A DNA stretch of 64,000 bases from assembly GCA_963729365.1 (NCBI GenBank), contig CAVSNQ010000013.1, positions 992,001 through 1,056,000 on the forward strand, written 5' to 3'. The position numbers and the translations under genes were made by a program. The DNA is from JASHPR01 sp963729365 (GTDB lineage: Bacteria; Actinomycetota; Actinomycetes; Streptosporangiales; Streptosporangiaceae). This document shows positions 61,007 through 64,000 of the stretch, in pieces (the first letter of the stretch is position 1; every line of letters begins with the position of its first letter). The notes beneath the pieces are model-generated. The model did not search any database, was not told where the DNA came from, and worked only from the letters and a program-made list of their open reading frames with translations.

Positions 61007-62524
61007 TCATCGGTGACGGTGTGAGTCGTACCGGAACCCGTAATCGCCGCCCAGGCGGACCTGGGCGCCTACGGTGAGAGGGGCCCGGACTCCGGGCGCC
61101 AGCCGCCTGCTGTTCTCCTCTCCGGGCAGGCGGATATGGGTGCCGTTCGCCGAGTTGAGGTCGGAGATGAGGACCTGCCAGCCGTCCAGTTCCACCCGGG
61201 CGTGGATCCGGGACACCAGCCCGGAGGCGTCGGCGAGCCGCAGCGGCCTGGCGCTGCCGTCGGCCACCGAGCTGTCCAGCGAGGGCTCTCGGCCGATGAC
61301 GTAGTCCGCATCAAGCTGGAACACGGAGCCGTCGTCGAGGACCAGCACGCCCAGCGGCGGCCGTGTTCCTGGCTGCGGCACCTTGGTCAGCTGGGCCATC
61401 CCTATGCCGCACACGGCGCAGTAGCGCGCCTCCGGGTCGTTGAAGTGCCCGTTCTTGCAGTGCACGCCTATCACGACCGGGGGCGGCCGTTCCGCGCCGC
61501 CCAGGTCCTGCTCGTCCGGCGGTTCCGAGCCGAGCGGCAGAGCGTTGCGCTGAGGTACCTCACGGCCTGCCTGGTCGCCGGACAGTGACACCGAAATGAA
61601 GTCCGGCCGGGAGGGATGATCCGGCGGGCGCCCGCCGGTGCCGGAAGCCGCCTGCTCACCCCGGCCGGGCTCCTCCGCCACGATGGCGCTCTCGGCAACC
61701 GCCTCCCCGGCCTGTTCGGCCTGTTCGGCCTGTTCGGGCTGCTCGGGTTGTTCGGGCTCGTCGGCCTCATCGGCGACGATCGCGCTCTCGGCAACGGCTT
61801 CGTCACCCCGGCCGGGCTCGTCCGCGACGATCGCGCTGTCGGCTATGACCTCCTGATCCCGGCCGGGCTCGTCCGCCACGACGGCGCTCTCGGCAACCGC
61901 CTGCCCGCCCGGCTCAGGCTCATCCGCCACGACGGCCCGGTCGGGCTGCTCCGCGACGGCAGCGCTCGCCGCGACGGCCTGCGCACCCTCGCGGACCGCC
62001 TCCGCCCCGACCGCGATCTCGGGAGCGTAGACCAGGGCGACCGCCCGGACGATGCCGTCGGCCAGGCGCAGGTAGCGGTCGGTGCCCGCGTTGCCCTCGC
62101 CCGGGCGCACACCCGCCCGAACCTTGGTCGCCTGGGACGGCAGGACGCATCGCAGCCGGCCGTAGGGCTGCCCGGCCGTCAGCAGCTGTATGCCTTGGGC
62201 GGTCGTGACTTCCGCCCACGCGGTGCCGTAGACGGCGACCGCCGTTCCGCCGTCGTCCGGCCCGAACGCGACGGCCGCGGGACCAGGCTCGCCGCTTGCG
62301 GCCTTCCCCGCCGCAGCCGCGTCAGAGTCGAACGCCGCGAAGACCCGCTCAGCGAAACAGCGCCCGTCCTCGCCCGCCCGGGCCGAGTCAGCCAGCAGGT
62401 CCAGCAGCTGATCGGCAAAGGTCCCGCCGGCGGGATGGATCAGCACGACCAGATCCCCCTGCCTGGCCAGGACTCCGTCACCCTGGATCGGCCACAGGCC
62501 CGGCGGGGTGCCTTGCTCGTTCAA
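61007..62524 (-). CDS. FHA-domain protein with zinc ribbon and acidic repeat linker
   Basis: 505 aa from TTG 62524, with GGGAGG five bases upstream and the stop of the previous gene overlapping it (TTGA). Residues 1-170: an unrecognised alpha/beta domain (GDGVLARQGDLVVLIHPAGG, VAVYGTAWAEV). Residues about 183-288: tandem acidic repeats. About 356-372: a zinc-binding CKNGH...CAVCG. Residues 393-500: an FHA domain with GRE, SRIH and NSANGT. The FHA would dock phosphothreonine made by the two downstream kinases. Confidence 0.9.
   Translation of the reverse strand: MNEQGTPPGLWPIQGDGVLARQGDLVVLIHPAGGTFADQLLDLLADSARAGEDGRCFAERVFAAFDSDAAAAGKAASGEPGPAAVAFGPDDGGTAVAVYGTAWAEVTTAQGIQLLTAGQPYGRLRCVLPSQATKVRAGVRPGEGNAGTDRYLRLADGIVRAVALVYAPEIAVGAEAVREGAQAVAASAAVAEQPDRAVVADEPEPGGQAVAESAVVADEPGRDQEVIADSAIVADEPGRGDEAVAESAIVADEADEPEQPEQPEQAEQAEQAGEAVAESAIVAEEPGRGEQAASGTGGRPPDHPSRPDFISVSLSGDQAGREVPQRNALPLGSEPPDEQDLGGAERPPPVVIGVHCKNGHFNDPEARYCAVCGIGMAQLTKVPQPGTRPPLGVLVLDDGSVFQLDADYVIGREPSLDSSVADGSARPLRLADASGLVSRIHARVELDGWQVLISDLNSANGTHIRLPGEENSRRLAPGVRAPLTVGAQVRLGGDYGFRYDSHRHR
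61661..61978. repeat. Coding repeats for the acidic AVAESAIVADEPG linker
   Basis: Five to six imperfect repeats of about 15-18 codons (VAESAIVADEPGRG type) plus a short EQPEQAEQ block inside the FHA gene. They form an extended acidic, Ala/Val-rich linker, probably variable between strains. Confidence 0.8.
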
Positions 62525-62958
62525 AGCAGCCTCCCGCCATGAAAGCGCCACCGGATGAACGGGACCCGCATCGGCCCGTTGGCCACCAGCCACACGGCCA
62601 GCCAGATCGCGAGAAACTGGATTGCGAACGCGGCCCCGCTGACGGTGCCCACGATGCCCGGTATTGCGTTGGCGCTCAGCAGGAGCCAGACCAGCAGACC
62701 CTCCGGCACCAATGTCACCAGGCCGAACAACGTCGGCCAGTCCTTCTCCCAGCGCCATTGCATCAGGAAATGGTAGAGACACTCCCACAGCACGCCGAGC
62801 ACGGCTACGGCGGCCAGGACCAGGAAGCCGTCCCGGTATTTATCGCCGAGCGGTGCGCTGCCCGGCAGCACGGGGACGATCACCAGCGTGACCAGGCCGC
62901 CGATGACGGCCAGCAGCACGAGCCGGGTCTGTATTCGGCCATTCAATGTGGGAACCAT
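62521..62958 (-). CDS. Four-helix membrane protein
   Basis: 145 aa, ATG. Four hydrophobic segments at about 12-31, 46-62, 80-97 and 106-126, short loops, basic C-terminus (VPFIRWRFHGGRLL). Its stop overlaps the TTG start of the FHA gene, so it is co-translated with it. No family recognised; possibly a membrane anchor or small channel-like partner of the FHA/antiporter unit. Confidence 0.8.
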   Translation of the reverse strand: MVPTLNGRIQTRLVLLAVIGGLVTLVIVPVLPGSAPLGDKYRDGFLVLAAVAVLGVLWECLYHFLMQWRWEKDWPTLFGLVTLVPEGLLVWLLLSANAIPGIVGTVSGAAFAIQFLAIWLAVWLVANGPMRVPFIRWRFHGGRLL

Positions 62959-63003
62959 GCCTGCAGCTGTTCCTATCGGAGTACGGGCCTCGGGGTAAAC
63001 GGG

Positions 63004-64000
63004 TTACGGCTGCCGGCCTCGGGCCCAGCGCAGCCACTGCGATACGGAGCGGCCGGGTCCGATCTTCCGGCAGAATCCGCGACGGGCCAGATCGTCGGTG
63101 ATCTCCTGCGCGGCTATCTGCAAACCGAGGAAGGTGTCCACGCCGGGGAAATAGCCGCCCAGCGTGCTGGTCCCGGATGCGTAGATCGTTCCGGGCGGGC
63201 TGCCCGTACCGCGCAACTCGAAGGTGCGCTCGACGTCGAGTCGTCCGACGGGGTTGCGCCCCGCACCGGAATGCTCGAGGAGGTCGGCCAGCACCCGGTG
63301 TTCGGCAATGTCGGCTTCCAGGCCGGTGCAGTCGATGACAAAATCCGCCGCGATCTCGACCGGGCCCTGCTCGGTCTTGACCTGGCTGACGACCATCCCG
63401 TCCTCGCGCACTTTCATCTGCTCCACCGTGCCGGCCAGCGTGTGGTACCAGCCGGCCGCCCGGCCTTCGTTCATCTGCTGCTGCCAGCGCCGCCGCCACG
63501 GCGTGTTGGTGCCGCCCATCAGCTTGTACTCGGTGGCGCGCTGCTCGCCCTCAAGGCGGCGCATCTTCGCTTTCAGCTGCCCGCCCCATACCGACTTCGG
63601 GTAGTTGAATCCCTGATAGGCGAATCCATTGCCGCCCTTGCGGCGCATCCACGGGCCCGGTCCGTGCGGACCGGTCACGTAGGTGCGGAACAGGTGCACG
63701 ATCTCGGTGGACAGCTGGTATTTGGCCCGATCGTCCATCAAGCGCTGCAGCACTCGCGAGGCAACGATCCCGCCGCCCCGGATCAGCACCACCGAGTGCT
63801 TGACGCGGAGCCGGTCGTAGACATGCTCATGATCTTCGTAGGCGCTCACCACGTGGTAGAAATCCTGGTTCTCGGTGCGGAAGCGCTGCAGGTCAGGGAG
63901 GAACTTCAGCCCCGGATACCCGACGGCGAGGTGCACGAACTGGGACCGGTAGGCGACGCGCCGGGCGGGCACCCGGTCCGGAGGCGTCAGTATCGTGAAA
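63004..64000 (-). CDS. Putative FAD/NAD(P)-binding oxidoreductase, 5' part outside the window
   Basis: The frame is open to the window edge (codons before 63972 read TILTPPDRV...), so the start lies beyond 64000. Visible: a dinucleotide-fold loop VVLIRGGGIVASRVLQRLM, a second domain with basic residues (WRRRWQQQMNE), VIDCTGLEADIAEH (the ATG-like strand motif of flavin monooxygenases or lycopene-cyclase-like enzymes) and TIYASGTSTLGGYFPGVDTFLG near the end. An NAD(P)/FAD-dependent enzyme is likely, substrate unknown. The stop lies 45 bases before the four-helix protein and it may head that operon. Confidence 0.7.
   Translation of the reverse strand, partial: FTILTPPDRVPARRVAYRSQFVHLAVGYPGLKFLPDLQRFRTENQDFYHVVSAYEDHEHVYDRLRVKHSVVLIRGGGIVASRVLQRLMDDRAKYQLSTEIVHLFRTYVTGPHGPGPWMRRKGGNGFAYQGFNYPKSVWGGQLKAKMRRLEGEQRATEYKLMGGTNTPWRRRWQQQMNEGRAAGWYHTLAGTVEQMKVREDGMVVSQVKTEQGPVEIAADFVIDCTGLEADIAEHRVLADLLEHSGAGRNPVGRLDVERTFELRGTGSPPGTIYASGTSTLGGYFPGVDTFLGLQIAAQEITDDLARRGFCRKIGPGRSVSQWLRWARGRQP

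Overview
The window is about 70 percent G+C and densely packed. GTG and TTG starts are common and many stop/start codons overlap by 1 to 4 bases. It encodes Hanks-type Ser/Thr kinases, FHA proteins, luciferase-like (LLM) flavin/F420 oxidoreductases and many IclR regulators. This points to a chromosomal accessory region of a soil actinobacterium; the genus cannot be decided from the sequence. No rRNA, tRNA, CRISPR array, transposase, integrase or origin was seen.

Layout. (1) 1-8.8 kb: an aromatic-type catabolic block with an edge-truncated IclR regulator, a two-gene PEP-synthase-like kinase, a Rieske oxygenase, a zinc-ribbon miniprotein, a second IclR regulator, an acyl-CoA synthetase, an LLM oxidoreductase and a SnoaL-like protein. 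(2) 8.8-14.3 kb, minus strand: a signalling operon of a double-FHA membrane protease, a one-TM protein with a helical N-terminal domain, a vWA protein and a kinase with a zinc ribbon. (3) 14.7-17.6 kb: TenA with an APC permease, divergent from a haloacid-dehalogenase-type enzyme across a perfect inverted repeat. (4) 17.7-28.8 kb: two amidohydrolases, a TIGR04076-like protein, an LLM enzyme, a HAD hydrolase and a complete oligopeptide-type ABC importer whose second permease is frameshifted. (5) 29-38 kb: PRC-barrel protein, HDAC-like amidohydrolase, frameshifted P1 peptidase, S9 peptidase, split-barrel flavoprotein and FtsX-type permease. (6) 38.3-43.9 kb: the lower part of a meta-cleavage pathway (semialdehyde dehydrogenase, 4-hydroxy-2-oxovalerate aldolase, acylating acetaldehyde dehydrogenase), divergent from an IclR regulator, a catalytically atypical SDR and a SnoaL-like protein. 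(7) 44-56.7 kb: LexA-like repressor, sarcosine-oxidase-like enzyme, thioesterase, MprF-like membrane protein, a secreted seven-repeat protein, a frameshifted acyl-CoA ligase, two SDRs (one frameshifted), a site-2 protease, and a carotenoid-oxygenase/NTF2-like pair. (8) 56.7-64 kb, minus strand: a second signalling operon with a membrane protein, an FHA/zinc-ribbon protein, a cation/proton antiporter and two Ser/Thr kinases.

How the parts connect. Blocks 1, 4, 6 and the 49-57 kb genes look like uptake and breakdown of aromatic, amide or acyl compounds under IclR control. Blocks 2 and 8 are phospho-signalling operons linked by a shared helical domain of about 95 residues: it is the C-terminus of the kinase at 56715-58103 and the N-terminus of the membrane protein at 10928-12199. 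That link, and the kinase/vWA/FHA-protease operon itself, are the best candidates for an undescribed system.

Quality caution: four genes are each broken by one single-base shift in or near G/C runs. Check these as possible base-calling errors before calling them pseudogenes.
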